From NCBI RefSeq assembly GCF_900114265.1, contig NZ_FPKV01000003.1, positions 186,001-250,000 on the forward strand: a DNA stretch of 64,000 nt, written 5' to 3'. This document shows positions 37,581 to 47,468 of this stretch, piece after piece (within the stretch, counting starts at the first letter, position 1; each line of letters begins with the position of its first letter). Both the position numbers and the translations under genes were made by a program. The DNA comes from Flaviramulus basaltis. Lineage in GTDB: Bacteria > Bacteroidota > Bacteroidia > Flavobacteriales > Flavobacteriaceae. Under the pieces are notes generated by a model. The model made no database searches and was not told the DNA's origin. It worked only from the letters and a program-made list of their open reading frames with translations.

Positions 37581-38411
37581 TTAAAAGGTTAAATGCTGTT
37601 CTAAAAATGCTTTCATTGTTATATTTAAATCGTGTTGATTTGCCATTGGTTTTTGATCAAAAGGACTTTGTGGCATATATGGAAAAGGACCAAATTCTGG
37701 AGTTATAGCCATTTGCCTGTTTTTATCATGAGAGCGAATAATTCGCTGCCAAAAATCTAAACAACTATGTAAATGTTTGTTCCATTCTGGAGCGAATGGA
37801 TTATTAACTTGTGGTGCTTGTTCAAATCCCACTCGGGCATGGATATGATGAATATGTGGAATTACCTTATTTATAATTTCTTCTTGATCTTGTAACATAC
37901 TTTCAGAAACGACCCACCAATGTGATAAATCGCCCACAAGCTTTAGTTGAGGAAATACTTCTAAATATTGCAAGGTTGTTGCAGAATGAAACGTAAAACG
38001 ACCACGATGAATTTCATGATATATAGGGGTTTTTGATTTCAAGGCAAACTCTTCAATAGCATCAATAATTTTACAGTTTTCTGAAAATGAATAATGGTCT
38101 TTCCCTGTATGAGAGTTGATGAAATTTGGTTTATAATGAACCATGTTTTCTAATCGATTTAGAACTTTAATTAGATAGTCTTGAGGCGTCTCATTTTTAA
38201 TTTCAAAAACTTGTTGAAGAACACATACAAAGTTTGGATTTGCTAGCCTTACAGTATTAAGTGAGTTATAAAAATCAGTTTCAAATACTGGTTTATTAGG
38301 AATGTTGATTTCAATACCATCAAAGCCATTTGAAATAGCAAGATCTATAAAGGATGTTGGAGTTAAATGTTCGCTTCCCCAATAAGGATATAAAAATTTA
38401 ATTTTCAACAT
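37581..38411 (-). CDS. Sugar phosphate isomerase/epimerase family TIM-barrel protein
   Basis: A 276-residue xylose-isomerase-like TIM barrel (AP_endonuc_2 family). Likely metal-site and substrate residues lie at strand ends: FDGIEINIP (Glu), HEIHRGRFTF (Glu), VGDLSHWW (Asp/His), HIHARVG (His/Arg) and TPEFGPFPYMP (Glu). No signal peptide. It starts one base from the end of the dioxygenase gene on the same strand, so both form one unit opposite an AraC regulator. The sugar cannot be told; it may also be a lyase or epimerase. Confidence 0.82.
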   Translation of the reverse strand: MLKIKFLYPYWGSEHLTPTSFIDLAISNGFDGIEINIPNKPVFETDFYNSLNTVRLANPNFVCVLQQVFEIKNETPQDYLIKVLNRLENMVHYKPNFINSHTGKDHYSFSENCKIIDAIEEFALKSKTPIYHEIHRGRFTFHSATTLQYLEVFPQLKLVGDLSHWWVVSESMLQDQEEIINKVIPHIHHIHARVGFEQAPQVNNPFAPEWNKHLHSCLDFWQRIIRSHDKNRQMAITPEFGPFPYMPQSPFDQKPMANQHDLNITMKAFLEQHLTF

Positions 38412-39218
38412 CTAATATAATATCGGATTTAAAGGTGAATTGATAATTTCTCCAACCTTGGCACCTGGACACCATGTGTTCCAGTCATTAATTTGACCAT
38501 CATTGCTAGGTTTTTTCAATTTCATTTCTTTATCCATGTAAATTATGGTCATTACTTTGCGCATATCATTAGTCGTATTGGCTCCAGCACGATGAAATAC
38601 CCAACCAGAATGAAAGCTGACTTCACCAGCATCAAAAGGCTCGATGACATGTTTAAAGTCGGTTACTTTAAGTCGTTTTTGAATTGCTATTTCACTTTCA
38701 TCACTAATAGAAAGGTCGCGTCCATCTAAAATTTTATGACTCCCAGCACTAAATTCTAAAGGGCCCATATCTAGAGGTGTTGCTTGTAGAGGTATCCAAG
38801 CTGTAACTGTTTTATCTGTTTGTAATGGCCAGTAGTGTTGATCGGAATGCCAAGGGGTAATGCCTCCTTTAGCTTCTTTAAATAAGGCTTGGTCATGATA
38901 CAATCTTACACCATCAACCTGCATCAAATCTGAAGCGATTTTAGCCATTCGCTTTGAGAAAATAAGCGATTTAATGGTTGCATTTTTCGTCCAAAGATTA
39001 AACAATTGCAAAAAAGCTTTTCCATAAGTAGATCGCGATTCTAATGGAGCTTCGACGTCGTTGAGTTCTTCTACTTTTTTTGTAATGATTTCACTAAAAT
39101 GGGCCAACGTTTTTTTGTCTAGAACATCTTTTAATTTTATAAATCTATTTTTTTTATAAAAGGCTATTTGTTCCTTCTTTAAAGGGTAGTTTTCATTGAG
39201 AATTGATGCAGTAATCAT
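38412..39218 (-). CDS. Phytanoyl-CoA dioxygenase (PhyH) family oxygenase
   Basis: A 268-residue Fe(II)/2-oxoglutarate-dependent oxygenase. The HxD metal pair is in WHSDQHYW, the distal His in HSGWVFHRAGAN and the 2-oxoglutarate Arg probably in the following RKVM. Family members hydroxylate varied small molecules and are not limited to phytanoyl-CoA. The frame is open to 39266; the ATG at 39218 (MITASILNENYP) is preferred. Pairing with a TIM-barrel sugar enzyme suggests oxidation of a sugar or polyol derivative. Confidence 0.85.
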   Translation of the reverse strand: MITASILNENYPLKKEQIAFYKKNRFIKLKDVLDKKTLAHFSEIITKKVEELNDVEAPLESRSTYGKAFLQLFNLWTKNATIKSLIFSKRMAKIASDLMQVDGVRLYHDQALFKEAKGGITPWHSDQHYWPLQTDKTVTAWIPLQATPLDMGPLEFSAGSHKILDGRDLSISDESEIAIQKRLKVTDFKHVIEPFDAGEVSFHSGWVFHRAGANTTNDMRKVMTIIYMDKEMKLKKPSNDGQINDWNTWCPGAKVGEIINSPLNPILY

Positions 39219-39351
39219 GGTATTGGAATTAAGTTTACATTTCAAAATTACAGGTATAGTAAACAAATTAGTTTATCAATTTTAACTAGAACTATGAGTA
39301 TTTAAACATTATTTTGTATTATTGGTTGTAATTAGTGTTAATTAAAGTCAT

Positions 39352-40188
39352 TTGAAACCAAAATTAGAACACATAGATCTAAAAAATGCTCAAAGTTCAT
39401 TTCGATTTTTTAGAAGAGAAGCGGCTGCTTTTTTGCCGTTTTGGCATTACCATCCAGAGTTGGAATTAACATTAATTACTAAAGGACAAGGTACACGTTT
39501 TATAGGCGATTCTATTTTGTCATTTTCAGATTTTGATTTGGTTTTAGTTGGTGAAAATTTACCACATCATTGGGTAAGTATGCACCAAATTGAAGCCTCT
39601 CGAAATGAAGCATTTGTGTTTCAATTTGATAAACAAATATTTAGCCTTTTTCCGGAATGCAGAGCGTTTTTAAGCTTATTTGAAGAAGCAGAACATGGCA
39701 TTCATTTTACAAATCCAAATAACAATTTAATTAATCAAATTATTAACTTTGAATCCAAATCAAAAATTTCACAGTTAGCCACATTTATAGAAATATTGCA
39801 AGGCCTTGTTGAAGATAAAAAGCGTTTAGTGCTAAGCTCTAATAGTTACCTAGACAAGTATCATAAATACGGAACACAAACCAAAATATCAAAAACAACA
39901 AATTTTATACTGGAACACCTTGACCAAAAGTTAACGGTAAATCAAATGTCAGAATTTACTAATATGGTGCCACAATCGTTTTGCAGATGGTTTAAAAATC
40001 ATTCGGGGCATTCTTTTATATCCTTTTTAAATCAGACAAGGATACAACGCGCTAGCCATCTGTTATTAAGTACCAATTTGAATATTCAGAAAATTGCTTT
40101 CGCATGTGGATATGAAAGTTTAAGTCATTTTAACAGGACGTTTAAAAAGCTAAAAGAAGAAAGCCCTAGAGAATTCAGGAAAAAATGA
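39352..40188 (+). CDS. AraC family transcriptional regulator
   Basis: A 278-residue regulator with an N-terminal cupin sensor (FWHYHPELELTLITKG, about 35-50) and a C-terminal double HTH (LTVNQMSEFTNMVPQSFCRWF and IQKIAFACGYESLSHFNRTFK). The start is TTG 39352 because no ATG gives a complete cupin. It is divergent from the dioxygenase gene across 133 bases and is the likely regulator of that pair, responding to its sugar-like substrate. Confidence 0.92.
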   Translation: MKPKLEHIDLKNAQSSFRFFRREAAAFLPFWHYHPELELTLITKGQGTRFIGDSILSFSDFDLVLVGENLPHHWVSMHQIEASRNEAFVFQFDKQIFSLFPECRAFLSLFEEAEHGIHFTNPNNNLINQIINFESKSKISQLATFIEILQGLVEDKKRLVLSSNSYLDKYHKYGTQTKISKTTNFILEHLDQKLTVNQMSEFTNMVPQSFCRWFKNHSGHSFISFLNQTRIQRASHLLLSTNLNIQKIAFACGYESLSHFNRTFKKLKEESPREFRKK

Positions 40189-40868
40189 GCTCATAAAATT
40201 TTGGTTAAAGCAATAGGAGAGAGAAACCTAATATTTTAGGGGTTTAGTAATACAATTTATTAAAAGTTTCAATTATACAATGTATTGCAAAGCAGTCTTG
40301 ATTTTTTTTGTTTTTTTTCATCAAGGAAAAAAGATATAATCAAAACTTAAAGATCTCGAAATTTCAAATTCTATTTTACATTATATTAATAATTATAATC
40401 AAAAAGTATAAACAGTAACGAGAATAGAATAAGTACTTAAAATTTTAAGCACTTACGTTAAGTTGACGAGGATTGAGTAGAAAAAAATTATTATATACAA
40501 ATATTCAAATACGATAATTTTATAACATTTAAAAACTAAATTTTTTTTTTTGGAACAGGCAAGTGTTGGATAATTAATTGTGTTAAAAATAAATTCCCAT
40601 AATCTTTTGATTCGCTTTGACAACGTTTTGAAAGGTTTTCGTCAGCATCGTAAATTTTGGGTTCTAAAAATAAAGGTTTGTGTTCTAATTCGTCTTCTAA
40701 ACCGTGTTCCGTATGGGATTCAAAGGTAATTAAATCAATAATATTTTGTATATAAAAATGGTTTAAATTGATTTAAATTGTTAATTTGGAGGTGTTTTGA
40801 ATATTTATAGAGCATGCAGAAAAAATGTCAAACCAAATTATTATTGTTGAATTAAATAATTTTCATCA
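40189..40868. other. Gene-poor stretch with an eroded coding fragment
   Basis: 680 bases after the AraC gene. It has a weak hairpin (AAACCTAA...TTAGGGGTTT, 40224-40245) that may end the AraC transcript, AT-rich DNA, and a minus-strand coding remnant at about 40556-40772 listed separately. Nothing else was recognised. Confidence 0.6.
40556..40772 (-). pseudogene. Eroded coding fragment, identity uncertain
   Basis: On the minus strand about 70 codons read through with protein-like sequence and no start codon. They include FESHTEHGLEDELEHKPLF, LEPKIYDADENLSKR and SKDYGNLFLTQLIIQHLPVP, ending in a poly-A tract (Lys codons). A one-base slip in that tract would place a stop directly after it. The EPKIYDADENLSKR part resembles the N-terminus of some Bacteroidetes tyrosine recombinases, but I cannot confirm this. 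An internal deletion may have joined two ends of one gene. Confidence 0.45.
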
Positions 40869-42251
40869 TTAAAAATCAACACTATTCTTAGATATAGCGT
40901 CTTTATACCAATAAGCAGATTTTTTTGGTAAACGCTCTAATGTTTTAAAGTCTACATAGTGCAATCCAAATCTTTTTTCATACCCCAGAGCCCATTCAAA
41001 ATTATCCATAAAGGACCATGCAAAATAGCCTTTAAGTTTTACACCTTCATTTATGGCTTCATTGCAAACCTTTAAATAGCTTTGGTAAAAATCTAATCGT
41101 TCCTGATCATTCACCTGACCATCAATAATCTCATCTGCATAAGCACAACCATTTTCTGTTATGTAAATATTTGGATGGTTGTAGCGTTCATTAATCCAAT
41201 GTAATAATTTTTTACAACCCCATGGCACTACTGCCCATTGCATAAGTGTTAAATTCCAGTTTTTATCCAAAGATAAATCGACACCTTGATCTTTAGAAAT
41301 ACCACCATTACCGTAAACGCTTCCTTCTTTAATAATTCCATTAGAATTTGAGGCATACATTGTTGTGTAGTGATTCAATCCAAAAAAGTCAGAGCTTCCT
41401 GTAATCATTTCTTTCTCATCTTCAGAAAAAACGGGAAGCCTATTACCTAGGCGTTCTTTCATAACCATCGGATAATCACCTTTATAAATAGGATCGGCAA
41501 ACCATGCTAGGAAAAATTCAAGAGCTCTTTCAGCTGCATCTTTATCTTCCTTGCTATTTGTAAGTGGTTCACGCCAATCGCAATTATTGGTGATGCCAAT
41601 TAGACCATTTTGATGTTTGTATTTACTACGATATATATTAACAGCCTTTCCATGAGCAAGAATTAAATAATGGCCAGCTAAGTATGGTTCTGATGATGAT
41701 ATTCTGCCAGGAGCAAGGACACCTTGACCATAACCTAAAATGGCAACTACCCATGGTTCATTTAATGTAATCCAGTTTTTAACACGATCTCCAAACCGTT
41801 CAAAACATACATCTGCATAAGCTGCAAAATAATCTGGCATAGAGTCTCCCAACCAGCCATCATCTTCCAGTTGAAGTGCCAAAGGTAAATCCCAGTGATA
41901 CAATGTAACCCAAGGCGTTATATCTGCTTCAATTAAAGTATCTATCAGATTATTATAAAATGAAATACCTTCTTCATTAATAGTTTCTTTTCCTGTTGGC
42001 ATAATCCTTGACCATGCAATTGAAAATCTATAGGCCTTTATGCCTATATTTTTCATTAGTTGAATGTCTTCTTTAAACCTGTGATAGTGATCACAGGCCA
42101 CCTCTCCCGTTTCACCATTATGAGTTTTTCCAGGAATACGAGAAAAAGCATCCCAAATGGATGGACCTTTTCCATCAATAGCAGTTGCACCTTCTATTTG
42201 GTATGATGAGGTAGCTATACCCCAAATAAAATCATTAGGAAATTTTTTCAT
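40869..42251 (-). CDS. Glycoside hydrolase family 1 beta-glucosidase-type enzyme
   Basis: A 460-residue GH1 (beta/alpha)8 barrel. Acid/base Glu165 is in TLNEPWV and nucleophile Glu366 in YITENGCAY; the N-terminal FIWGIATSSYQIEG is a family signature. There is no signal peptide, so it acts in the cytosol on imported disaccharides or short oligosaccharides, mostly beta-glucosides, with beta-fucosidase or beta-galactosidase activity possible. It follows a GPH symporter gene by 20 bases and ends the GntR-controlled cassette. Confidence 0.95.
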   Translation of the reverse strand: MKKFPNDFIWGIATSSYQIEGATAIDGKGPSIWDAFSRIPGKTHNGETGEVACDHYHRFKEDIQLMKNIGIKAYRFSIAWSRIMPTGKETINEEGISFYNNLIDTLIEADITPWVTLYHWDLPLALQLEDDGWLGDSMPDYFAAYADVCFERFGDRVKNWITLNEPWVVAILGYGQGVLAPGRISSSEPYLAGHYLILAHGKAVNIYRSKYKHQNGLIGITNNCDWREPLTNSKEDKDAAERALEFFLAWFADPIYKGDYPMVMKERLGNRLPVFSEDEKEMITGSSDFFGLNHYTTMYASNSNGIIKEGSVYGNGGISKDQGVDLSLDKNWNLTLMQWAVVPWGCKKLLHWINERYNHPNIYITENGCAYADEIIDGQVNDQERLDFYQSYLKVCNEAINEGVKLKGYFAWSFMDNFEWALGYEKRFGLHYVDFKTLERLPKKSAYWYKDAISKNSVDF

Positions 42252-42271
42252 TTGTATTGTTGTAATATTTT

Positions 42272-43879
42272 TTAAATCTGTTCTGTTAGTTGTGCTTCTC
42301 TTCTTGCATTTAAATCGGAGATCATGATATCCATTTTTTTCTTATCGAGAGGATACAGCATCATAACCACAGCCGCCGAAATTGCTATAATGGCTGGAAC
42401 CCAACTCATAAGCATTATCATGCCAGGAATAGCACCTTCTATTGCTGCTGCGTTTTGACCATTATAATGAAAATAAGAAAGTACAAACCCAATAATAGCT
42501 CCAGCGATACCTCCACCAAATTTTGTTGCAAGCGACCCAGCTGAATATATTAAACCTGTAGCTCTTCGTCCATTTTTCCATTCTGAAAAGTCAGCTGCAT
42601 CACCCAACATCACAAATAATAGGGTAGGAAACATTGCAGAGGCAGCTTCAGATATGATACCTATAATAAAAATAGCTGTAGTATCTTGAGGTCCACAAAA
42701 AACAAACAAACAATTGACTGCTGCAGAAAAAATTAAAGCGTAAATAAATAGTTTCTTTTTACCATAAAGCTTACCTAAAGGAGCTACTAGCATAGCGCCT
42801 CCAATAGATGCTAAAGTTAATGCTATCATAAAACTAGCTGCTAAAAGTTCTTGATGTAAATAATGTGCAAAATATATAACAACGATGCCTTGTTTTATTG
42901 ATGTATAAATATTGAACAATAAGCCTATGATTAATAAAACTGCCCAAGGTTTATTATTAAAAAGTTGTTTCAAGTCTTTTTTTATATCGCTTTCTTGATC
43001 ATTAGGAGGTTTTACTCGTTCTTTTGTTGTTAAGAATGTTAGAATCATAAAAATCGCCAAAAACACTGATAATAAATACATAGATTTGCTATAACCTTCT
43101 TTTTGATTAATAATGGTTATGCGTTCTGGCTTAAGATTATTAATATCTGAAACAATAAAACGATACGTTTTATTAGCCTCCATTTGAAAACTTTTACTTG
43201 CTGTTGGTTCATCTAAAACGGCACTATCTGCCCAGGCAAATTTGCCAATCCCTTTATCTAATTTTATACGAGCACTTTGCACATCTAAAGGAGCAGACAC
43301 AACAACTTCATAATTTGAAGAATTGGGAATATTATTAACGGTAATTTCTGGATTTACATTTCCAAAATAAACAACTAAATATAAAAGAGCTCCTTGTACT
43401 AACATGCCGCCAGTAAAAGCACCAACCATACGATAAGATCCTAAACTAGTTCGTTCTTTATCATCACCGGTCATAACGGCCATAAGAGCACCATAGGGAA
43501 TATTGTTGGCTGTGTAAATAAGGGTGAATAATATGTATGTTATATAAGCGTAAACAATTTTACTTTGTTCTCCTATTTCTGGTGCTGTAAATAAAAGTGA
43601 TAAAATAAGAGCTAAAGGCACTGCAGTCCATAAAATCCATGGTCTAAATTTTCCATATTTTGAATTGGAGCGGTCTCCAATAACGCCCATAATCACGTCA
43701 CTTATACCATCACTAGAACGAGCAACTAGCATCAGTAATCCAACGGACACAGGGTCTATGCCAAAAACATCCGTATAAAAAATAAATAAAAAAGTAGATA
43801 CACCTCTCCAAGCAATATTAGCAGCTCCGTCACCCAAAGCATAGCCTATTTTTTCTTTTATTGAAATTTTATCTGTCAT
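42272..43879 (-). CDS. GPH family glycoside/pentoside/hexuronide:cation symporter with a large loop insert
   Basis: A 535-residue MFS-type symporter. The GPH signatures KIGYALGDGAANIAW, ARSSDGISDVIMG and KYGKFRPWI are in the first ~80 residues. Between the fifth and sixth helices, about residues 172-268, there is a hydrophilic, beta-rich insert (IPNSSNYEVVVSAPLDVQ onward) where most GPH members have a short loop. It should import glycosides with sodium or protons for the GH1 enzyme encoded next. About 105 bases separate it from the cupin isomerase gene upstream. Confidence 0.92.
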   Translation of the reverse strand: MTDKISIKEKIGYALGDGAANIAWRGVSTFLFIFYTDVFGIDPVSVGLLMLVARSSDGISDVIMGVIGDRSNSKYGKFRPWILWTAVPLALILSLLFTAPEIGEQSKIVYAYITYILFTLIYTANNIPYGALMAVMTGDDKERTSLGSYRMVGAFTGGMLVQGALLYLVVYFGNVNPEITVNNIPNSSNYEVVVSAPLDVQSARIKLDKGIGKFAWADSAVLDEPTASKSFQMEANKTYRFIVSDINNLKPERITIINQKEGYSKSMYLLSVFLAIFMILTFLTTKERVKPPNDQESDIKKDLKQLFNNKPWAVLLIIGLLFNIYTSIKQGIVVIYFAHYLHQELLAASFMIALTLASIGGAMLVAPLGKLYGKKKLFIYALIFSAAVNCLFVFCGPQDTTAIFIIGIISEAASAMFPTLLFVMLGDAADFSEWKNGRRATGLIYSAGSLATKFGGGIAGAIIGFVLSYFHYNGQNAAAIEGAIPGMIMLMSWVPAIIAISAAVVMMLYPLDKKKMDIMISDLNARREAQLTEQI

Positions 43880-43984
43880 TTTCTATGCTTTAATTTAAGT
43901 TTTTCTAATAATTGTAAAAAACATCTATTAATAAAATAAGGTTACTCTATACTGTAATTAAAATCTTTGGTATTGCTTAAATAA

Positions 43985-44770
43985 TTAAGGGATAAAATTT
44001 CTCCAAATCTCTTTTTTAAGATATGGTTTAGGAACAAACAAAAACAAATCATTATTCTCTTCATATTGTTTATATATTGATTTTTTCTCTTCAATCCCGA
44101 ACTCATCATAGTTATTTGGGCTTTTAATAATTAAGGTGGATTTTTCATAATTATCATTACCCACCCAAGTTAATTCTCCTGTGTCCAAAATTAAAGGAAA
44201 CCAAGCTAGACCATTATGTGCTCTTATCTTATCATATTCAAACCCATATTCTAAATCACACCATGCTCCAAATGTTAGAGGTGTTTCAACATCGGCACTT
44301 ATAGTTGCATGTGCCCACTCTGGTGGAACTATTATAATATCTCCAACTTCAGCAAATACTGCATAACATTTCCCTGGATTGTCATCCGCGTATTCCTGCA
44401 TATAGATTACTGCTTTTCCAGACCATATTTGGTATACTTCAGGTGTAGACCAACCTTGTCCATAAGTTGATTTTTTATGAATATGCCCTTGACTTCTTAT
44501 AGGTTCTTTTCCCAATTTTCCTTTAGCATAAGTTACAATTCCAAAAAGCAAGTGTTGCTCTTTTAATTTCTGATAGTGTTCTTTTTTACCAACATCCATA
44601 GCTATGGAATAGACAATATCAGGACCATCACAGTTTATATCCATAAGACTTTTACGGATATCTTTAAGTTTTCTATTTTCTATTTCTGGTCCAAAACAAT
44701 CCTCTCCATATTTAAACCCTAAGGGACTTGTTTGAGAAATAATATTTAAACCTGATTTAAACTTTTCCAT
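43985..44770 (-). CDS. Cupin-type glucose-6-phosphate isomerase-like protein, long form
   Basis: A 261-residue cupin. Metal ligands are likely in SQGHIHKKSTYGQG (two His), the Glu in TPEVYQIWSGKA and the His in VPPEWAHATIS. This is the GPI domain known from archaeal cupin phosphoglucose isomerase. The Arg-rich tail beyond residue 190 is extra. A shorter paralogue is two genes upstream, so the cassette carries two cupin isomerases of different form. It is 2 bases after the fused PMI gene. Confidence 0.8.
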   Translation of the reverse strand: MEKFKSGLNIISQTSPLGFKYGEDCFGPEIENRKLKDIRKSLMDINCDGPDIVYSIAMDVGKKEHYQKLKEQHLLFGIVTYAKGKLGKEPIRSQGHIHKKSTYGQGWSTPEVYQIWSGKAVIYMQEYADDNPGKCYAVFAEVGDIIIVPPEWAHATISADVETPLTFGAWCDLEYGFEYDKIRAHNGLAWFPLILDTGELTWVGNDNYEKSTLIIKSPNNYDEFGIEEKKSIYKQYEENNDLFLFVPKPYLKKEIWRNFIP

Positions 44771-44772
44771 AA

Positions 44773-46524
44773 TTAAGTCCTAACAAATGCTTTAATAGTT
44801 CCTAATCTTTTTCCGATACCTTCTCCAAAAGGTGATATTGTATAAGCTCTAATATTGGCTGGGACAATAAAAGTTTCTGCATAATTCACAATAAATGGTT
44901 CAAACTCATTGACAGGGCTTTCTACAATAGCCTGACTACCTTCTATTAAACACAATACATTTAAGTTTCCTTCTGTATTATGAGGTACAGTTTTATTAAA
45001 CCAATGTCTTCTTGTTTCTATAAACTCTCTCTCGTGTAATCCCGTTCTCTCTTCGACCCAACCATCACCTTCATCAACTTTTACTATTTGATTGATTAAA
45101 TTTTCTTTTACCCATGAAGATGTTCTACTCCAATCAATGACATTTTTACCATGCTCTAAATTTATTGGTCTAGGTTTTCCGTCCATACCTAATCTATCCC
45201 AATCCCATAATTTAAAAGTGAAAATGTATGGGGTGGCACTTATTTCTAAAACCATGCTTCCTTTTCCAGAGCAATGAATTGTTCCTGCAGGTATTAGAAA
45301 ATGGTCATGTTTTTTTGCTGGCCAAGATTCCACATAATTATCAACATCAAATGGCAAACCTTCCTTCTGTGTTAACTTAAGGTTATTCCACATTTTCTCT
45401 TTTGATATACTTTCTTTTGTTCCTAAATATACCTTTGCATTTTCATCGGCATCTAACATGTAATAACTCTCATCTTGTGTGTAATTAACTCCAAAATATT
45501 CTTGTATATATTCCGTTACTGGGTGTACTTGTAAACTTAAATTACCACCTTCAACTGTATCTAAAAAATCAAAGCGAATAGGGAATTCATCACCAAATCT
45601 TCCATAAACAGCCTCTCCTAGCAACTTTACTGGATTACAAAAAACCAAATTTATTGAGGGTGTCTCAAATACATCATTTTCAAATTGAAGAAACAAACTA
45701 TTCTCTTCTGGCACACAATTAAAACACCAAGCATAGTTTTGTTTTTCTTTATCTAAACCACAAACTTTTTTCATCCATTGCCCACCCCAAACACCAGGGT
45801 CAAAAAAGGGTACCAAACTAAATGGTTTATTATAGGTTAATGTTAATGACTCAATGTATGTTTTTCCGCTTATCATTTTAGGTTGCATCTTCTTATTCGT
45901 GTCAATAACGTAATTCCATTTTGCCATAAGTTTCTTTTTATGCTTGTCACAAATACGCCAATCAACAAAATATCCTTGTTTATATAATAAACTATAATCT
46001 GTTTCTTTATTATTAACACCAATATTATTTACTTCTTGTTGACGCATTCTTAACTGGATTTCCCACCGAGCCATATCTAAATATATTAACAAATCACACT
46101 CATCTGTTACAATTGAGGACCCAATACCCGAAACAACTATAAGTCCTTCTTCAACATTGTTTATTACTTCCTTTATCCTTTCTATCCTATTTTGGTTAAA
46201 GTATTTATCAAGACTCAACCTTGTCATATAACCAAAAATTCTATCATCTGTAACATCTTGTTTTATCATTTCAGAAATTTCATTTTCTGACAAAAAAGCA
46301 TCTTTAGATTCAATTATCAATTTCGGCTTTAGTGCTCTTATTAATTCATTGTTAATTTCATCTTCAGCTACTCCATGATAAAAATCTAAAACAACAATTT
46401 TTTTACATTTTTTTATTTTAGTTAATTCATTTCTAATTTTATTAGAAATGTTTCCCCAATTTGAATAACATTTATATTCAGATGGTATTTTAACAGATGG
46501 ATATTTATTAAATTTATTATTCAT
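44773..46524 (-). CDS. Fusion protein: degenerate nucleoside-kinase-like domain plus class I mannose-6-phosphate isomerase
   Basis: A 583-residue two-domain protein. The N-terminal ~215 residues resemble the lid and C-part of a P-loop nucleoside/uridine kinase (VVLDFYHGV, CDLLIYLDMARWEIQLRMRQ, GYFVDWRICDKHKK), but no GxxxxGK[ST] loop is visible. The C-terminal ~350 residues are type I phosphomannose isomerase with zinc ligands Gln and His in LSLQVHP, Glu in QDESYYML and His in IPAGTIHCSG. It should interconvert mannose-6-P and fructose-6-P or similar. The frame opens at 46563, but ATG 46524 overlaps the ROK gene by 8 bases and is preferred. Confidence 0.82.
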   Translation of the reverse strand: MNNKFNKYPSVKIPSEYKCYSNWGNISNKIRNELTKIKKCKKIVVLDFYHGVAEDEINNELIRALKPKLIIESKDAFLSENEISEMIKQDVTDDRIFGYMTRLSLDKYFNQNRIERIKEVINNVEEGLIVVSGIGSSIVTDECDLLIYLDMARWEIQLRMRQQEVNNIGVNNKETDYSLLYKQGYFVDWRICDKHKKKLMAKWNYVIDTNKKMQPKMISGKTYIESLTLTYNKPFSLVPFFDPGVWGGQWMKKVCGLDKEKQNYAWCFNCVPEENSLFLQFENDVFETPSINLVFCNPVKLLGEAVYGRFGDEFPIRFDFLDTVEGGNLSLQVHPVTEYIQEYFGVNYTQDESYYMLDADENAKVYLGTKESISKEKMWNNLKLTQKEGLPFDVDNYVESWPAKKHDHFLIPAGTIHCSGKGSMVLEISATPYIFTFKLWDWDRLGMDGKPRPINLEHGKNVIDWSRTSSWVKENLINQIVKVDEGDGWVEERTGLHEREFIETRRHWFNKTVPHNTEGNLNVLCLIEGSQAIVESPVNEFEPFIVNYAETFIVPANIRAYTISPFGEGIGKRLGTIKAFVRT

Positions 46525-47461
46525 TTTTATTTTTATTATTTCCAACCAAATGGTAAGCACCAAGTAAAGCAGATCTGTTTGGTATTTCAGATTTAATTAT
46601 TTTGACTTCACCCCAAGGTGTCCAAGCGTGTTTTTTAATTTTATTTTTTACAAAAGGAATTATGGTATTTGCACTTTTAGTAATTCCTCCCCCTATTATT
46701 ACAATTTCGGGATCAAATGCGTGAATATGATTTATTATACCTGCAGACCATACCTCGAGACAATAGTCTCTTATATCTTTACTCAACGTGTCTCCTTGAG
46801 CCGCGCATTTAAACAACGACTCAAAATCTAAATTTGAACCTTTAATATTGCTTTTTGGATATCTTGAATCTGAAGTTAATAATTGGGATAATTTCCAAGT
46901 AGATGCTTCAGCTTCGACACAACCTAAATTACCACAAGTACATTTTGCTCCATTCATTTTAACCGTAAAATGTCCTCCTAAATTTCCCGCTTGAAAATGT
47001 TTTCCTAATAATATTCTATTATCCATTAATACCGCGCTTCCAACCCCAGTACCAAGTGTAATCATAACAATATTTTGATACTCTTTTCCTGCGCCATACT
47101 TCCATTCACCTATTAATGCTACTCGGGCATCATTTTCTAAAAAAACAGGAACATTATATTTTAATTTAGCCCATTCTGTAAAGTTGAAACTTATTGAATC
47201 GTCATACTTTTTATTTGTTGAAAGCACTTTCATATTAATTGAATCTACAATACCTGGGAATCCAATACCGATACCTTTTAATTCCCTTTTTGAAGTATTT
47301 GATTTCAATAAAATATCATCTATTGTATTTTCTATTAAACTCATTGTCTGTGAAAACTCAATATTTGAGATTGATTCAAAAAAGGTTTTACAAATAATTT
47401 TAGCTTCTTTTACCAATCCTATTTTCACAAATGTTCCCCCTATATCTATTGCAACAATCAT
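46517..47461 (-). CDS. ROK family sugar kinase
   Basis: A 314-residue ROK protein with the phosphate loop VAIDIGGTFVKIGLV, catalytic Asp in FLENDARVALIGE, and the zinc motif CTCGNLGCVE (about residues 178-187) preceded by GNLGGHF. There is no HTH domain, so it is an enzyme rather than a repressor. It probably phosphorylates glucose, mannose or another aldose or ketose entering by the adjacent symporter. It overlaps the PMI fusion gene by 8 bases and follows the short cupin gene by 7 bases. Confidence 0.93.
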   Translation of the reverse strand: MIVAIDIGGTFVKIGLVKEAKIICKTFFESISNIEFSQTMSLIENTIDDILLKSNTSKRELKGIGIGFPGIVDSINMKVLSTNKKYDDSISFNFTEWAKLKYNVPVFLENDARVALIGEWKYGAGKEYQNIVMITLGTGVGSAVLMDNRILLGKHFQAGNLGGHFTVKMNGAKCTCGNLGCVEAEASTWKLSQLLTSDSRYPKSNIKGSNLDFESLFKCAAQGDTLSKDIRDYCLEVWSAGIINHIHAFDPEIVIIGGGITKSANTIIPFVKNKIKKHAWTPWGEVKIIKSEIPNRSALLGAYHLVGNNKNKNE

Positions 47462-47468
47462 AATAGAA

